A DNA stretch of 64,000 bases from Pseudomonadota bacterium (GTDB taxonomy: Bacteria; Pseudomonadota; Alphaproteobacteria; Rhodobacterales; Rhodobacteraceae): NCBI GenBank assembly GCA_020161655.1, contig JAIUPC010000005.1, positions 82,673-146,672 of the forward strand, given 5' to 3'. This document shows, in pieces, positions 35,359 to 45,252 of this stretch. The stretch's first letter is position 1. Each line of letters starts with the position of its first letter. The position numbers and the translations under genes are program-made. The notes below the pieces were generated by a model that had not been told where the DNA came from, ran no database searches, and saw only the letters and a list, made by a program, of their open reading frames with translations.

Positions 35359-37068
35359 TCAGAACAGAAAATAGCGTTGTGCCAGCGGCAGCTCGCGGGC
35401 GGGCTCGCAGGTCAGAAGCTCCCCATCGGCCCGCACTTCGTAGGTTTCGGGATGGACTTCGATCCGGGGCATGGCGGCGTTCAGCTTCATGTCGGATTTC
35501 GAGATTTTGCGGGTGTTCTCGACGGCGAGGGTCGCCTTGGCCAGACCCAAATCGCCGCGCAGATTGCCTGCCTGTGCCGCCCCCGAGACGAAGAGGACTG
35601 CACCCTGTTCGACCGAACGACCGAAGGCGCCGAACATGGGCCGGGAATACACCGGCTGCGGGGTCGGGATCGAGGCGTTGGTGTCGCCCATCTGCGCGCA
35701 GGCGATGGTTCCTCCGACCAGCACCATCTCGGGCTTGGCGCCGAAGAAGGCGGGCCACCACAGCACCAGATCCGCGCGCTTGCCGACCTCGACGCTGCCG
35801 ATATGGCGCGACATGCCCTGCGCGATGGCCGGGTTGATCGTGTATTTCGCGACGTAGCGGCGGGCGCGGATGTTGTCGTTGGCGCCCTGTTCTTCAGGCA
35901 GACGGCCGCGCTGCTGCTTCATCTTGTGGGCAGTCTGCCAGGTGCGGGTGACGACCTCGCCCACGCGGCCCATGGCCTGGCTGTCAGAAGACAGGATCGA
36001 GAAGGCGCCCATGTCATGAAGGATATCCTCGGCCGCGATGGTTTCGCGGCGGATGCGGCTTTCGGCAAAGGCCACGTCCTCGGGGATGCGCTTGTCGAGG
36101 TGGTGACAGACCATCAGCATGTCGAGGTGTTCCTCGATCGTGTTGGCGGTATAGGGCATGGTCGGGTTGGTGGACGAAGGGATCACGTTCGGCTGCGACA
36201 CGACGCGCATGATGTCGGGCGCATGGCCTCCGCCTGCGCCTTCGGTGTGGAAAGCGTGGATGGTCCGGCCCCGGATCGCGGCCAGGGTGTTTTCGACAAA
36301 GCCCGACTCATTCAGCGTGTCGGTGTGGATCATCACCTGAACGTCCATTGCATCGGCCACCGACAGGCAGCAGTCGATGGCGGCGGGGGTGGTGCCCCAG
36401 TCCTCGTGCAGTTTCAGCGCGCAGGCCCCGGCATTGACCATCTCGACGATCGCCTCGGGGCGCGAGGCGTTGCCTTTGCCCGACAGGCCGAAGTTGATCG
36501 GAAAAGCATCGAGGCTTTGCAACATCCGCGCGAGGTGCCACGGCCCGGGCGTGCAGGTGGTTGCCAGCGTGCCGTGGGCCGGGCCGGTGCCGCCACCAAG
36601 CATGGTGGTGATGCCGGAATGCAGGGCATCCTCGATCTGGCCCGGCGCGATGAAATGGATATGCGCGTCAAACCCGCCGGCCGTAAGGATCTTGCCCTCG
36701 CCGGCGATCACCTCAGTCCCGGGGCCAATGACGATGGTGACGCCGGGCTGTGTGTCGGGGTTGCCGGCCTTGCCGATGGCATGGATCAAGCCGTCGCGCA
36801 GGCCGACATCGGCCTTGTAGATGCCCGTATGATCGAGGATCAGCGCATTGGTGATCACGGTATCCACGGCACCACCGGCGCGGCTGACCTGACTTTGGCC
36901 CATGCCGTCGCGGATGACCTTGCCGCCGCCGAATTTGACCTCTTCGCCGTAGGTCGTCAGGTCGCGCTCGACCTCGATGATGATGTCGGTATCGCCAAGG
37001 CGGACACGATCGCCAGTTGTCGGGCCGTACATGGCGGCATAGTCCGGGCGCGCGATGCGGCTTGCCAT
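35359..37068 (-). CDS. ureC: Urease catalytic subunit alpha
   Basis: The protein has 569 residues, full length. Nickel ligands and catalytic groups are visible: H136 and H138 in [10 protein letters not shown], the carbamylated lysine K219 in [11 protein letters not shown] with H221, and the mobile-flap [16 protein letters not shown] histidines. It hydrolyses urea to ammonia and carbamate in the cytosol. It starts one base after ureB. Confidence 0.97.
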   Translation of the reverse strand: MASRIARPDYAAMYGPTTGDRVRLGDTDIIIEVERDLTTYGEEVKFGGGKVIRDGMGQSQVSRAGGAVDTVITNALILDHTGIYKADVGLRDGLIHAIGKAGNPDTQPGVTIVIGPGTEVIAGEGKILTAGGFDAHIHFIAPGQIEDALHSGITTMLGGGTGPAHGTLATTCTPGPWHLARMLQSLDAFPINFGLSGKGNASRPEAIVEMVNAGACALKLHEDWGTTPAAIDCCLSVADAMDVQVMIHTDTLNESGFVENTLAAIRGRTIHAFHTEGAGGGHAPDIMRVVSQPNVIPSSTNPTMPYTANTIEEHLDMLMVCHHLDKRIPEDVAFAESRIRRETIAAEDILHDMGAFSILSSDSQAMGRVGEVVTRTWQTAHKMKQQRGRLPEEQGANDNIRARRYVAKYTINPAIAQGMSRHIGSVEVGKRADLVLWWPAFFGAKPEMVLVGGTIACAQMGDTNASIPTPQPVYSRPMFGAFGRSVEQGAVLFVSGAAQAGNLRGDLGLAKATLAVENTRKISKSDMKLNAAMPRIEVHPETYEVRADGELLTCEPARELPLAQRYFLF

Positions 37069-37069
37069 G

Positions 37070-37375
37070 TCAGAGTTCCCCCATCACTTGGGCGTTGAAG
37101 CCGAAGACGCGCCGCGCGCCGGCGAAGGGCACGAGGCGCACCTCGCGCGTCTGGCCGGGTTCGAACCGCACGGCAGTTCCGGCAGGGATGTCCAGTCTCT
37201 GGCCCCGGGACGCGGCGCGGTCGAAGCGCAGGGCGGCGTTGGTTTCGGCAAAATGGTAATGGCTGCCCACCTGCACCGGGCGATCGCCGGCATTGGCGAC
37301 GATGAGAACGGTCACTGGCGCCCCGTCGTTCAGGGTAAGGTCTCCTGCTGCGGGAAAGATCTCTCCGGGGATCAA
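37070..37375 (-). CDS. ureB: Urease subunit beta
   Basis: The protein has 101 residues. The start [18 protein letters not shown] and the middle [20 protein letters not shown] are diagnostic. It packs against UreC and UreA in the trimeric enzyme. The ATG overlaps the stop of the small membrane ORF (ATGA). Confidence 0.95.
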   Translation of the reverse strand: MIPGEIFPAAGDLTLNDGAPVTVLIVANAGDRPVQVGSHYHFAETNAALRFDRAASRGQRLDIPAGTAVRFEPGQTREVRLVPFAGARRVFGFNAQVMGEL

Positions 37376-37548
37376 CGACGCCTCCAGTTGCGCAAGCCCA
37401 TAGCCGCGGCCACCACAGCGGCGGCGATCAGGGCCAGGTGATCGGGTTCGGTCAGCAAATGCGCGATGCCGGCTAAGCTATGGTCGCCCGGATGGGCCCA
37501 GGCGGCGCCGGGAAGGACAAGGGGCAAGAGGGCGATCAGGGGTTTCAT
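37372..37548 (-). CDS. Small HupE/UreJ-like membrane protein inside the urease operon
   Basis: The protein has 58 residues from ATG 37548. A signal-like N-terminus ([20 protein letters not shown]) leads [20 protein letters not shown], the hallmark start of HupE/UreJ proteins. One transmembrane segment and an RNWRRR tail follow. HupE/UreJ normally has six membrane spans and about 190 residues, so this is a mini version or a truncated copy kept in frame. It lies between ureA and ureB and is coupled to ureB. A role in nickel supply is only inferred from resemblance. Confidence 0.65.
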   Translation of the reverse strand: MKPLIALLPLVLPGAAWAHPGDHSLAGIAHLLTEPDHLALIAAAVVAAAMGLRNWRRR

Positions 37549-37558
37549 GAGGGGCCTT

Positions 37559-37861
37559 TCAGCGGATCGGGTAGTGGACGGTGACGAGCTTGGTGCCATC
37601 GGGGAAGGTCGCCTCGACCTGAACCGAATGGATCATTTCGGGGATGCCGGGCATGCATTGCGCGGCGGTGATGACATGGGCGCCGGTTTCCATCAGCTCG
37701 GCGACGGTGCGACCGTCGCGGGCGCCTTCGACGACGAAATCGGTGATCAGCGCGATGGCCTCGGGGTGGTTCAGCCTGACGCCGCGTGACAGGCGGCTGC
37801 GCGCAACCATCGCGGCCAGACTGACGAGAAGCTTCTCTTTTTCGCGAGGGGTCAGATTCAT
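37559..37861 (-). CDS. ureA: Urease subunit gamma
   Basis: The protein has 100 residues beginning [20 protein letters not shown], with the motif [20 protein letters not shown]. Length and sequence are exactly those of UreA. The start at 37861 follows ureD by 8 bp. Confidence 0.97.
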   Translation of the reverse strand: MNLTPREKEKLLVSLAAMVARSRLSRGVRLNHPEAIALITDFVVEGARDGRTVAELMETGAHVITAAQCMPGIPEMIHSVQVEATFPDGTKLVTVHYPIR

Positions 37862-37869
37862 CGGGGTTC

Positions 37870-38682
37870 CTACATCAGCCAAACGCGAGGTGGCGGGGCC
37901 GCGCGCAAGAGGGACAAGAGGCGGAGAACCTGGCGACGCAGCGGCCAGCCGTCTGCTGCCATCAGCCGCAGAACGAGCTTGCCATCGAAAGCCGAAGCAC
38001 CCGAAAGAACGCCGGGTTCGTCGAGAACGGCCCGGACAGCGTTCAGGCGGGCCTCGGCGCCGGGTTGCACGAGGGCGAGGCTCGCGAATGCCCGCGCGCC
38101 CTGCATAAGGCCGGGTCCGTCGGCAAGCGCGGCATCGGTGAGGCGCAGGGGTTCGTAAAGCACCGGCACGCCGTCGCGAAAGATCTTGCGGTGATCGGTC
38201 AGGGAAAGACTCCGCACCGTCTCGCTCATGGCAAGACGCCCCAGCACCACGGCCTCAAGCACAAGGCAGGAGGCGCCGGCGCTTAGGTTGACGGTGGTGC
38301 GGCGGTTCAACGCAGAACTGTCGAACAGGATAGTTTCCTGCGGCAGCCAGTCGAGATGCGCCGCCGGACCAAGGTTCAGTGTAACCGCGACCTCGGCTGC
38401 GCCCTCGACGCTGCGATAGGCCCGCTCGGCCGTTTGAGTAGTGGCCGTGACCCGGCAGCCGGCGGCCAGGTCGAGTTCATAGCGCAGGCTGTCGCCGCCA
38501 GTCATACCGCCGGATGTGTTCAGGAAGACTACTTCGGGGCCGGTGATCATGGGATGGACGAAAGCCTTGGCGGAACCGGATTGGTGCAGCCGGGCCAGCC
38601 GCGTCCAGCTGCCCTCGCACCGAAAACCCAGATGGGCGGCGCCATGGCTGCGTTGCGCGACAGGAGAGGGACAGGCGGACAT
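37870..38682 (-). CDS. ureD: Urease accessory protein UreD
   Basis: The protein has 270 residues from ATG 38682. An alternative GTG at 38757 would add 25 residues unlike the family. [37 protein letters not shown] and [11 protein letters not shown] are UreD signatures. UreD is the scaffold on apo-urease through which nickel reaches the site. It is the first gene of the operon D-A-orf-B-C-E-F-G. Confidence 0.9.
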   Translation of the reverse strand: MSACPSPVAQRSHGAAHLGFRCEGSWTRLARLHQSGSAKAFVHPMITGPEVVFLNTSGGMTGGDSLRYELDLAAGCRVTATTQTAERAYRSVEGAAEVAVTLNLGPAAHLDWLPQETILFDSSALNRRTTVNLSAGASCLVLEAVVLGRLAMSETVRSLSLTDHRKIFRDGVPVLYEPLRLTDAALADGPGLMQGARAFASLALVQPGAEARLNAVRAVLDEPGVLSGASAFDGKLVLRLMAADGWPLRRQVLRLLSLLRAAPPPRVWLM

Positions 38683-38984
38683 GTGCAACGGGCCTTTTGA
38701 CGGCCAGCGGTAATCCGGTACCGGGGGGCGGTCGTCCCGAAAAGCCTCACGGCGCACGAGGCGGCGCGGATTCGGATCGGACTGATGGAAAATTGGGCGG
38801 AATGCCCAAATCGCGGTTTGAATGCGAAAGGGTCTGGTGGCGTTCGGGCACAGGACGGTTCGCTACGTGGCAAAAGACACGCCGCAGTCAATCTTCCGCT
38901 CTGGCCTAAAATGCAGAGTCGGCTCCGCTAGTTTCGTCACCACAGATCTGTACGGTCCTAAACGCCAAGAAGATGCGCAAGCAA
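38683..38984. other. Gene-free region between ureD and parE-like gene
   Basis: 302 bp that must contain the urease promoter. No RNA gene, clear promoter or convincing ORF was seen. Confidence 0.4.
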
Positions 38985-39317
38985 CTACCTACCGAAGCTT
39001 TTCCGCGAGGTGCCTTCGGCCATCCAGTTCTGACCGCCGAAGGCAACCAGCGCGACGTAGAGAACATCGCGTTCTGAATCCGCCCGAAACACGATGGTAA
39101 GGCGGTGGCCGCGCCCGCCGTGTCGCACGAGCCAGTGCTCGAGGGGAGCGGCCAGCCGCATGCCCGATCCCGGATTGGCGAGAATGTCGGCCAGGAGTGC
39201 ATCGACTTCATCGAGGCGCCGTGCCGCGGCGGCTTGGTCGCCTCCCGTTACCTCGACGATGTGATCGACGAGGGCGACCAGATCGCGCCCGACCCAGGGA
39301 TGCCGGATGAGGCGCAT
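38985..39317 (-). CDS. ParE/RelE-superfamily toxin
   Basis: The protein has 110 residues. The pattern RHPWVGRDLVALVDHIVE, AAARRLDEVDALLADILANP, G-MR, LTIVFRADSERDVLYVALV is typical of the ParE/RelE fold. ParE toxins inhibit gyrase and RelE toxins cut mRNA; which applies is unclear. The gene overlaps its antitoxin by one base (TGATG). Confidence 0.75.
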   Translation of the reverse strand: MRLIRHPWVGRDLVALVDHIVEVTGGDQAAAARRLDEVDALLADILANPGSGMRLAAPLEHWLVRHGGRGHRLTIVFRADSERDVLYVALVAFGGQNWMAEGTSRKSFGR

Positions 39318-39607
39318 CAGCGACGGCGGCCGCTGCTCGAGGCTTTCAGGTAGGCCAGATGGGCGCGTGCGTCAGACGTGAAGTCGTCGGTCGAACCCAA
39401 AGCCTCCCACTGATCGGAGGGCAGGTTCAGCCGGCGCTGGATTTCGGCTTCGAAGAGCGCCCGTTCATTCTCGCGCGCGGCGCGTGCCCGGATCATCTCG
39501 CCCGAGACGGCAGCGCTGATGGTCGGGTATTCGCCGCTCTCGACCAGCTCCCGCGCGAAGGCGAAGGCGCTATCGGTGAAGCTGACGCTTTGCTTGTGAA
39601 CGCCCAT
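39317..39607 (-). CDS. ParD-like antitoxin
   Basis: The protein has 96 residues. The ribbon-helix-helix N-terminus (KQSVSFTDSAFAFARELVES, GEYPTISAAVSGEMIRARAA) is followed by a charged C-terminal arm that would wrap the toxin. It should repress its own operon at the palindrome 16 bp upstream. Confidence 0.75.
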   Translation of the reverse strand: MGVHKQSVSFTDSAFAFARELVESGEYPTISAAVSGEMIRARAARENERALFEAEIQRRLNLPSDQWEALGSTDDFTSDARAHLAYLKASSSGRRR

Positions 39608-39622
39608 GGGGGCCTCGCATTC

Positions 39623-39641
39623 GGTAGTCTATTGGACTACC
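39623..39641. promoter_or_regulatory. ParD operator
   Basis: GGTAGTC-TATTG-GACTACC is a perfect inverted repeat with 7-bp arms immediately upstream of the antitoxin start. Its size suits a ribbon-helix-helix dimer pair. Confidence 0.6.
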
Positions 39642-39703
39642 ATAGGCCCTGCCCGAACTGATTGCAACAAGTGGCCCGTTCGGACATCTCGTCAGGCGCT
39701 TCG

Positions 39704-39955
39704 TCACCCGTCCCGATCGGAATACCCTCTCCGCCGCTTTACCCGCTCGAGCTTCGCGCGCGCGGCGCCGGCCTCGTTAGCCTCCCCGAAGGTCTCCATC
39801 CTGACCTGCCCGCGCGTCCCGATCCGGCCCCAGGTGCGGAGAAGCGCGACCTCGCCGAAGAGCGTCGGCTCGAGGGTCAGCGCATAAAACCGGGCCATGT
39901 TACGGTCGGGGTCGTGGCGGGCCAGCCGGACGGGATCGGGCAGGGCGTTGGTCAT
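39704..39955 (-). CDS. WGR domain protein (second copy)
   Basis: The protein has 83 residues from ATG 39955; the frame is open to 39991. It matches the first 75 residues of the WGR protein at 7506-7862 (ALPDPVRLARHDPDRNMARF; LFGEVALLRTWGRIG) but ends soon after the domain at RGYSDRDG. No Fic gene follows; a ParDE module is there instead. It is divergent from mobC. Confidence 0.75.
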   Translation of the reverse strand: MTNALPDPVRLARHDPDRNMARFYALTLEPTLFGEVALLRTWGRIGTRGQVRMETFGEANEAGAARAKLERVKRRRGYSDRDG

Positions 39956-40270
39956 ACCCCAAGTCTGACAGGTGCCGTTCGACCGGTCCAATGATGCTTC
40001 GTGCGACAGGAGCGGTCATCGATTCACGGCCTTGATGAGACGATTGAACCTGCACCCCGCCAGTGTCTTGAAGCGCGCCCTAACCACTTGGTGCCCCTCA
40101 CTCCCTGTTTCTGCCGACCGAACCTGACCATCGGATAGAAATCGCCCGCCAGGGCCGCCGCAAGCTTGCCGCTGGAGTCCCGAGTGAAGCAGAAGTGGGG
40201 AGTGGCAGGAAATGCGATATGTATACACCACCCCCAACAGATGAATCCCGGCGAACACGCCGCGCCCTCT
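39956..40270. repeat. Copy 2 of the WGR-mobC intergenic block
   Basis: Similar to 7863-8182 and includes the first codons of mobC. Position upstream of mobC/relaxase is where an oriT is usually found. I could not identify a nic sequence, so oriT is inference. Confidence 0.55.
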
Positions 40271-40806
40271 CCGCGAAGGAACGAGGCGAGGTTCTTGCTG
40301 TCCTGAAAGAGGGCGGTTCGGTGACTTCGGCCGCGGCGCGCTTCGGTCTCGACCGCGCCACGGTCCGGCGGATCCGGGACGGGGAAAGGGACAAAGGAAT
40401 CGCGTCCGGGACCGCTGGCGCCGTGGTGACAGTCCGCCTCGCTACGGCAGAAACACAAGCCTTCGAGGCACGAGTCGCGGGGCTTGGGTTGCGCTCCCGT
40501 TCGGAAGGGCTCCGCGTGGCGGTGCGCGCCGCGAGCGGGCTACTGGAATTTTCCCGCGAGGAGAATGCCGGGCTCGATGAACTGACGCGCGCGTTGAACA
40601 AGATCGGCGTCAACGTGAACCAGCTCGCCAGGGCAGCCAACAGCGGGCGGCTGCCGGCCGGCGGGCGACAGCTTGATGTGTTGAGCGAGCTTCGCCGCGA
40701 GGTCTCACAGCTTCGTGCCTTCATGCTCGACCTGACGGCCGAGCGCCGCCGGCGGGGAACGAAGCTCTTCGAGCAGTACGCTCGGACGGAGCGCATTGAT
40801 GGCTAA
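40219..40806 (+). CDS. MobC-like relaxosome accessory protein
   Basis: The protein has 195 residues from ATG 40219 (AGGAAA upstream); the frame opens at 40195. An N-terminal HTH-like segment (GGSVTSAAARFGLDRATVRR) is followed by a MobC-type C-terminal domain with ELTRALNKIGVNVNQLARAA, the conserved relaxosome motif. It would help the relaxase open oriT. It overlaps the relaxase start by 8 bp. Confidence 0.8.
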   Translation: MYTPPPTDESRRTRRALSAKERGEVLAVLKEGGSVTSAAARFGLDRATVRRIRDGERDKGIASGTAGAVVTVRLATAETQAFEARVAGLGLRSRSEGLRVAVRAASGLLEFSREENAGLDELTRALNKIGVNVNQLARAANSGRLPAGGRQLDVLSELRREVSQLRAFMLDLTAERRRRGTKLFEQYARTERIDG

Positions 40807-42649
40807 GGGCCTCGCCGAAGCTGTAATGGGCGAAATCCGCCCACGCGGTGTCAGCCCGAAGGTGGCCGGAACGATGCCGCAAGGCGGGGCGTCAAAGAGA
40901 CCGGCGAGCGGCGGTGGTCTCAGCCTCTATGCGCGGCTCTGGGGTGCGGGGCAGGGAGGTGCCTCGGTCGTCCTGAAGAAGATCCACAATGGCGGAACGC
41001 ATAGCCCCAAGGAGCTTGGCCAGCAGCTCGACTATCTCTTCGCGAAGGCAACCTGGTGCGGCGGCAATGCGGTTGATTTCGACAGCCGGCGCCAGTCTCT
41101 GACGCCCGACGAGCGGACGGAGATCGTCACAAGCTGGTCCGATCATTGGCAGCGCAGCCCGAAGAACGGCCATACGACGCATCTGCTCGTGTCCTTTCCG
41201 CCGGAAGTGTCCGCCCGGAAAGCTCGGATCATCGCCGAGGACTGGGCGGCGGATATGTTCGAAAACCCGGAGGTGCGGGGCGACCAATGGGCCTATGTCG
41301 TGGCACTTCATACCGATCGCTCGCACCCGCATGTGCATTTCGTGGTGCAGAACCGGGGCATCGATAACGACAAATGGTTCTACATGGCCAAAGGCCATGC
41401 CTTCGACCTCCTGTCGATGAAAGAACGGCTGGCCGAGATCGCGGCGGATCACGGCGTGGCGCTTGAGACGACGAGCCGGGTCGAGCGTGGCATCCTGACC
41501 TATGGCGCGGGCCGCGCCGAGATCGAGGATGCGCGCCGCGAGGGCAGGGCGGTTCGGGAAGTGGCGCGGACGGGCCTTGCGCTTGAGACCGCGGAAGCCG
41601 AAGTCAAGGTGGTGTCGGCCGCCTACCGGCAGCTCGCCTTCGTCGCTGCCAGGACCATTTCGCACGACGTTGCCTTCCGTATGGCGGAGGCGGCCAAAGC
41701 GCTGGACGAGGGGCGGCCGATCCTGCCAAGGCGCAAGGCTATCGTCATGGACGGGCAAACCGGTGCCGGCGGTTCCGCGCTGCGCAGGTGGGCGGAATTC
41801 GAGACCCATCTGGAAGGCTGGATCGCGCGGATCGGCGGCAAGATACGCGAGCTGTCGCCCGAGGGCCAGGCGAAGCTGCGGCCCGAGCTGAACAACATCA
41901 CGGCGAAGGCGCTCGAAGTCCTTGGCGACAAGTTCGGGGCTGACCTGGCGCGGGAAGCGCCGAAGTCAGCTCTCTACCGCTCCGCGTTGTCGGCGGCGAC
42001 ACCGGTCCTCGGTGGCGTGGAGACGGAGCTTTCCGCATCACGGGCGAAGTGGCTGGGGGGCAATCTCGCGAAGGAGGCTACGACCTTCGGCCTCAACGGA
42101 GCGGGCATCGCCGCGCGGATCGCAGCCGGCGCATCGAGCGCCTTCGAAGAGCGCACCTGGGTCAAGGCCGACATCGCCGGCGTCGCGGCCGCCAAGGGCC
42201 TCGATCTCACCCGCGAGACGGATCGCGCGGTCGCCGCCGGCACCGTCGACCGTTTCTACGAACGCGCTCGAAGCATGATCGAGCAGGCGCGCGGGCTTGA
42301 AGCGGAAACCCATGTTGCGGGGCTGCGGACGACGCTCGCCAATATGGTGAAGATGGCGGAGCGGCTTGGGTTCGTTCATTTCGAGACGGATGCCGATGCG
42401 CTAGGTCTCGTCGATCACATGAGGGCCCGCTATGGCGGGAGGATCATCGCGGATCTTGCCAAGGGCAAGACCGATGCTCTGGCGAAGGACTTCGCCGATG
42501 CCGGCGAGCGTGCGAAGATCGCCCAAACTGTGAGACTGGCGGCGCGTGACCAAGATGCCTTCGGTCTGACATGGAATGCAGTGAAGGTCCCGGAGCGACA
42601 GACGGAAAGCGGACCGACCAGCAAGCCCGAGCGCGCCCGCGAGCGGTAG
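40799..42649 (+). CDS. Relaxase/mobilization nuclease (MobA/VirD2 type)
   Basis: The protein has 616 residues from ATG 40799 (TTG at 40796 is an alternative). The metal-binding triad is in ALHTDRSHPHVHFVVQNRG (H176, H178, H180), preceded by HTTHLLVSFPP; a candidate catalytic tyrosine is Y79 in QLDYLF. It nicks oriT and leads the transferred strand. Residues 300-616 are a long alpha-helical, Ala/Glu-rich tail. No mating-pair genes are near, so the element would be mobilizable, not self-transmissible. A fragment of a second copy is at 63670-63860. Confidence 0.85.
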   Translation: MAKGLAEAVMGEIRPRGVSPKVAGTMPQGGASKRPASGGGLSLYARLWGAGQGGASVVLKKIHNGGTHSPKELGQQLDYLFAKATWCGGNAVDFDSRRQSLTPDERTEIVTSWSDHWQRSPKNGHTTHLLVSFPPEVSARKARIIAEDWAADMFENPEVRGDQWAYVVALHTDRSHPHVHFVVQNRGIDNDKWFYMAKGHAFDLLSMKERLAEIAADHGVALETTSRVERGILTYGAGRAEIEDARREGRAVREVARTGLALETAEAEVKVVSAAYRQLAFVAARTISHDVAFRMAEAAKALDEGRPILPRRKAIVMDGQTGAGGSALRRWAEFETHLEGWIARIGGKIRELSPEGQAKLRPELNNITAKALEVLGDKFGADLAREAPKSALYRSALSAATPVLGGVETELSASRAKWLGGNLAKEATTFGLNGAGIAARIAAGASSAFEERTWVKADIAGVAAAKGLDLTRETDRAVAAGTVDRFYERARSMIEQARGLEAETHVAGLRTTLANMVKMAERLGFVHFETDADALGLVDHMRARYGGRIIADLAKGKTDALAKDFADAGERAKIAQTVRLAARDQDAFGLTWNAVKVPERQTESGPTSKPERARER

Positions 42650-43085
42650 GGCGGCGATGCAGATTGTGACAGGAAGGGTGCAGGAACAGGGACGAAGCGG
42701 ACTACTTACCTGTCCAGCGCTCGTTGGTGGCTGAATCTCGTCGCGCTATTTTGTAGCCCGTAGGCATGTCCGAAGAAGGGTAGGCCCGGTGGACAGGAAT
42801 TAGTTCAATGCCCACCGACCTTCTCCCCGCGATTCGCTCAACACGCATTGCGTGGAACAAGGGCCGCATCGTCGATCAAAAAGCGCCGAGTCTGCGCAAC
42901 GCAGGGCGCGCGGACCAAGGTCCGCATGACGGAACGCAGCGTTCCAATTGGATCGAGCAGCTTCGCCAAAAGTTCCATGGTGTCCAGTTGGCACCCAAAA
43001 TCATGGCTGGGACGTTCGCCTACCCTGATGGACAGGCCTTGCCTTCGCAATTGCCAAACAGCGGCGAGCACATCATGATCTGCCG
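42650..43085. other. Gene-free stretch after the relaxase
   Basis: 436 bp without a supported gene. It marks the boundary between mobilization genes and the sulfatase cluster. Frames on both strands here resemble nothing I know. Confidence 0.4.
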
Positions 43086-44141
43086 ATGTACGACAGGCAC
43101 GCTGTGCGGCTCTCGATGGTTCATATGGTTCCAGGCGTGGCCGACAGGCATGGTGTGCCGCTGGTCCCGTTGCTGGAGAGCGCCGGGCTGTCCGTGGGCA
43201 GTGAAACCTTTAATCAGTTGATCGCATCCCGCGCGCAGGTCTGCACATTGTTGCGCGGCCTGGCCCGCAAGACGGGATCGGCGATGATAGGCATAGATCT
43301 TGCCGCTGCGGCGGAAGTGCCGCAACTGGGGCTGTTGGGCACGGCGTTGCTTTCTGGCCGGACGGTGGGCGAATGTCTGGCCGCGCAGGCGCGGCACATG
43401 CCCTGCCTGCAAAGCGGGGTGAAGATAGAAGTTCGTCGTGGATCGAGCATGGCAAGTTATGTTCACCGGCTTGAGAACAGCGATCCGAACCGCGCGAAGG
43501 AACTGAACGAAGGCGTCGCAGCCTTTGTCGCAAGGGCGGTACGACACATCGTCGGCGACGCCGAGGTGCCGATGCACATAACCCTGCCGCACCGTGCTCA
43601 GGCACCCGTCGGCCGCTACGAGGAAAGGCTGCGCACGGCGGTCTCTTTCGTCCCCGGAAGCGACTTAATGATCAGCTTCGACGCCAGCCTTCTTGATCAG
43701 CCCAATCGGTTCTTCGGTCCCCCAGTCGAAGGGCAGCCCATCGTGCCCGACCCGGGCCATGTTCCGGTCGATGAATTGGACTGCACGCTGGACGACGATG
43801 CCTTGCATCTGGCGCTGGAGCGGATCATCGGGGCTGCCGCGCTCTCGGGCGTCTTGTCGCTACCCGATGCGGCGCGGACGCTGGGGCTATCGCCGCGCAG
43901 CCTCCAGCGGCGGCTGGCACGGGCGGGACCGGCCTACGAGGTAATCGTGGACCGATGGCGGCACCGCCGTGCGATCGGATGCCTGATGGACCCCGACCAG
44001 CCAATCGGCACGGTTTCGCGGATCCTGGGCTACAGCCACCCTGCGCATTTCGTGCGTGCCTTCCACCGATGGGAAGCGCAGACGCCCAGCGAATTCCGCG
44101 ATCGGGCGATGGCCGAAGGGTTGGCGCGAAATGGCAATTGA
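43086..44141 (+). CDS. AraC-family regulator with arabinose-binding-type N-terminal domain
   Basis: The protein has 351 residues. Residues 15-200 match the PF12625-like sensor domain of OruR/ArgR-type regulators (VPLLESAGL; ELNEGVAAFVARAVRHIVGD). Residues 255-345 are the double HTH (LPDAARTLGLSPRSLQRRLA; PIGTVSRILGYSHPAHFVRA). ATG 43086 was kept, although later Met codons at residues 11 and 14 are possible. It precedes the FGE-sulfatase genes on the same strand and may activate them. Confidence 0.8.
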   Translation: MYDRHAVRLSMVHMVPGVADRHGVPLVPLLESAGLSVGSETFNQLIASRAQVCTLLRGLARKTGSAMIGIDLAAAAEVPQLGLLGTALLSGRTVGECLAAQARHMPCLQSGVKIEVRRGSSMASYVHRLENSDPNRAKELNEGVAAFVARAVRHIVGDAEVPMHITLPHRAQAPVGRYEERLRTAVSFVPGSDLMISFDASLLDQPNRFFGPPVEGQPIVPDPGHVPVDELDCTLDDDALHLALERIIGAAALSGVLSLPDAARTLGLSPRSLQRRLARAGPAYEVIVDRWRHRRAIGCLMDPDQPIGTVSRILGYSHPAHFVRAFHRWEAQTPSEFRDRAMAEGLARNGN

Positions 44142-44297
44142 GCGGCAAGCACCGAAGAAGTAACGATTCTGTGCCGGGTCTTGGAGCCGGGCGGTGGGGA
44201 TCAACGATCGATCTGGATGAGTAGAGTTCGTCCTTGGCCGTCAGGCAAGGAACGGATGCGGTGCGGCCGAAACAGTCCGAACACACGGAAAACTGAA

Positions 44298-45245
44298 ATG
44301 CCACGGAAAGCAGCAAGGGCTGCCTCCGAGCCTCCGCGGCTCGGGGTGGCCGCGGACATGGTCTGGATCGAGGCGGGCGTTTTCCACATGGGATCTAACA
44401 ACCACTACCCCGAGGAAGCGCCAGTGCACCGTGAGGCGGTGGACGGGTTCTGGATCGACCGCACGCCGGTGACCAACCGCGCCTTCGCCGCATTCGTCGC
44501 CGCGACCGGTTATGTCACGACCGCCGAACGTCAACCGGACCCGGCGGACTATCCCGATGCCGAACCCTCTGCGCTGGCCCCCGGCTCGCTGGTGTTCGCG
44601 GCTCCGGCCGTTGTTCACGACCATGACGACTGGCGCGCCTGGTGGCGGTTCGAGGAGGGGGCGCAGTGGCGCTGCCCGTCCGGTCCCGGCAGCAGCATTG
44701 CCGGGATCGAGGATCACCCGGTGGTGCATGTCAGCTTCGCCGATGCCGTAAGCTATGCGGAATGGGCCGGCAAAGAACTGCCGCGCGAAGCCGAATGGGA
44801 GTTCGCCGCGCGCGGCGGGCTTGATCGCGCAGAGTTCGCCTGGGGCGACGAGTTCGCGCCCGACGGCGTGCATCTTGCCAATACCTGGCAGGGGCGGTTC
44901 CCGGTCGAGAATCTGGCGCTGGACGGTTACCGCGGGACATCCCCGGTGACCGCGTTTCCGCCAAACGGCCTCGGCCTCTGCGACATGATCGGAAACGTGT
45001 GGGAGTGGACGACGGACCACTACCTGCCAGACCACCGCCAACGCGCGGCCGAGACCTGTTGCGGTTCGCCCCGACACGCGTCGCGGGACTTGTTTCCGAA
45101 GAAGGTGCTGAAGGGTGGCTCGCATCTCTGTGCGCCGAACTACTGCCGCCGCTATCGCCCGGCCGCGCGCCAGGCTCAGACCATCGACACGGCGTCGACG
45201 CACATCGGGTTCCGGTGTGTCTACCGCGACGCCTCCAACACGTGA
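44298..45245 (+). CDS. Formylglycine-generating enzyme (sulfatase-modifying factor)
   Basis: The protein has 315 residues from ATG 44298; the frame opens at 44181. The FGE-sulfatase fold runs from MVWIEAGVFHMGSNNHYPEE to the end, with NGLGLCDMIGNVWEWTTDHY. The copper-binding catalytic cysteines are both present in GGSHLCAPNYCRRYRPAARQ (C278 and C283), which separates true FGE from the many family members lacking them. It would convert the sulfatase active-site Cys to formylglycine. The sulfatase gene starts 7 bp downstream. Confidence 0.9.
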   Translation: MPRKAARAASEPPRLGVAADMVWIEAGVFHMGSNNHYPEEAPVHREAVDGFWIDRTPVTNRAFAAFVAATGYVTTAERQPDPADYPDAEPSALAPGSLVFAAPAVVHDHDDWRAWWRFEEGAQWRCPSGPGSSIAGIEDHPVVHVSFADAVSYAEWAGKELPREAEWEFAARGGLDRAEFAWGDEFAPDGVHLANTWQGRFPVENLALDGYRGTSPVTAFPPNGLGLCDMIGNVWEWTTDHYLPDHRQRAAETCCGSPRHASRDLFPKKVLKGGSHLCAPNYCRRYRPAARQAQTIDTASTHIGFRCVYRDASNT

Positions 45246-45252
45246 GGACGAG

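Noticed and set aside
35305-37098. 597-codon plus-strand frame opposite ureC
   Set aside because: Antisense of the urease alpha subunit.
42808-43221. Plus-strand frame of 137 codons after the relaxase
   Set aside because: No similarity I recognise, and it runs into the AraC gene in another frame.
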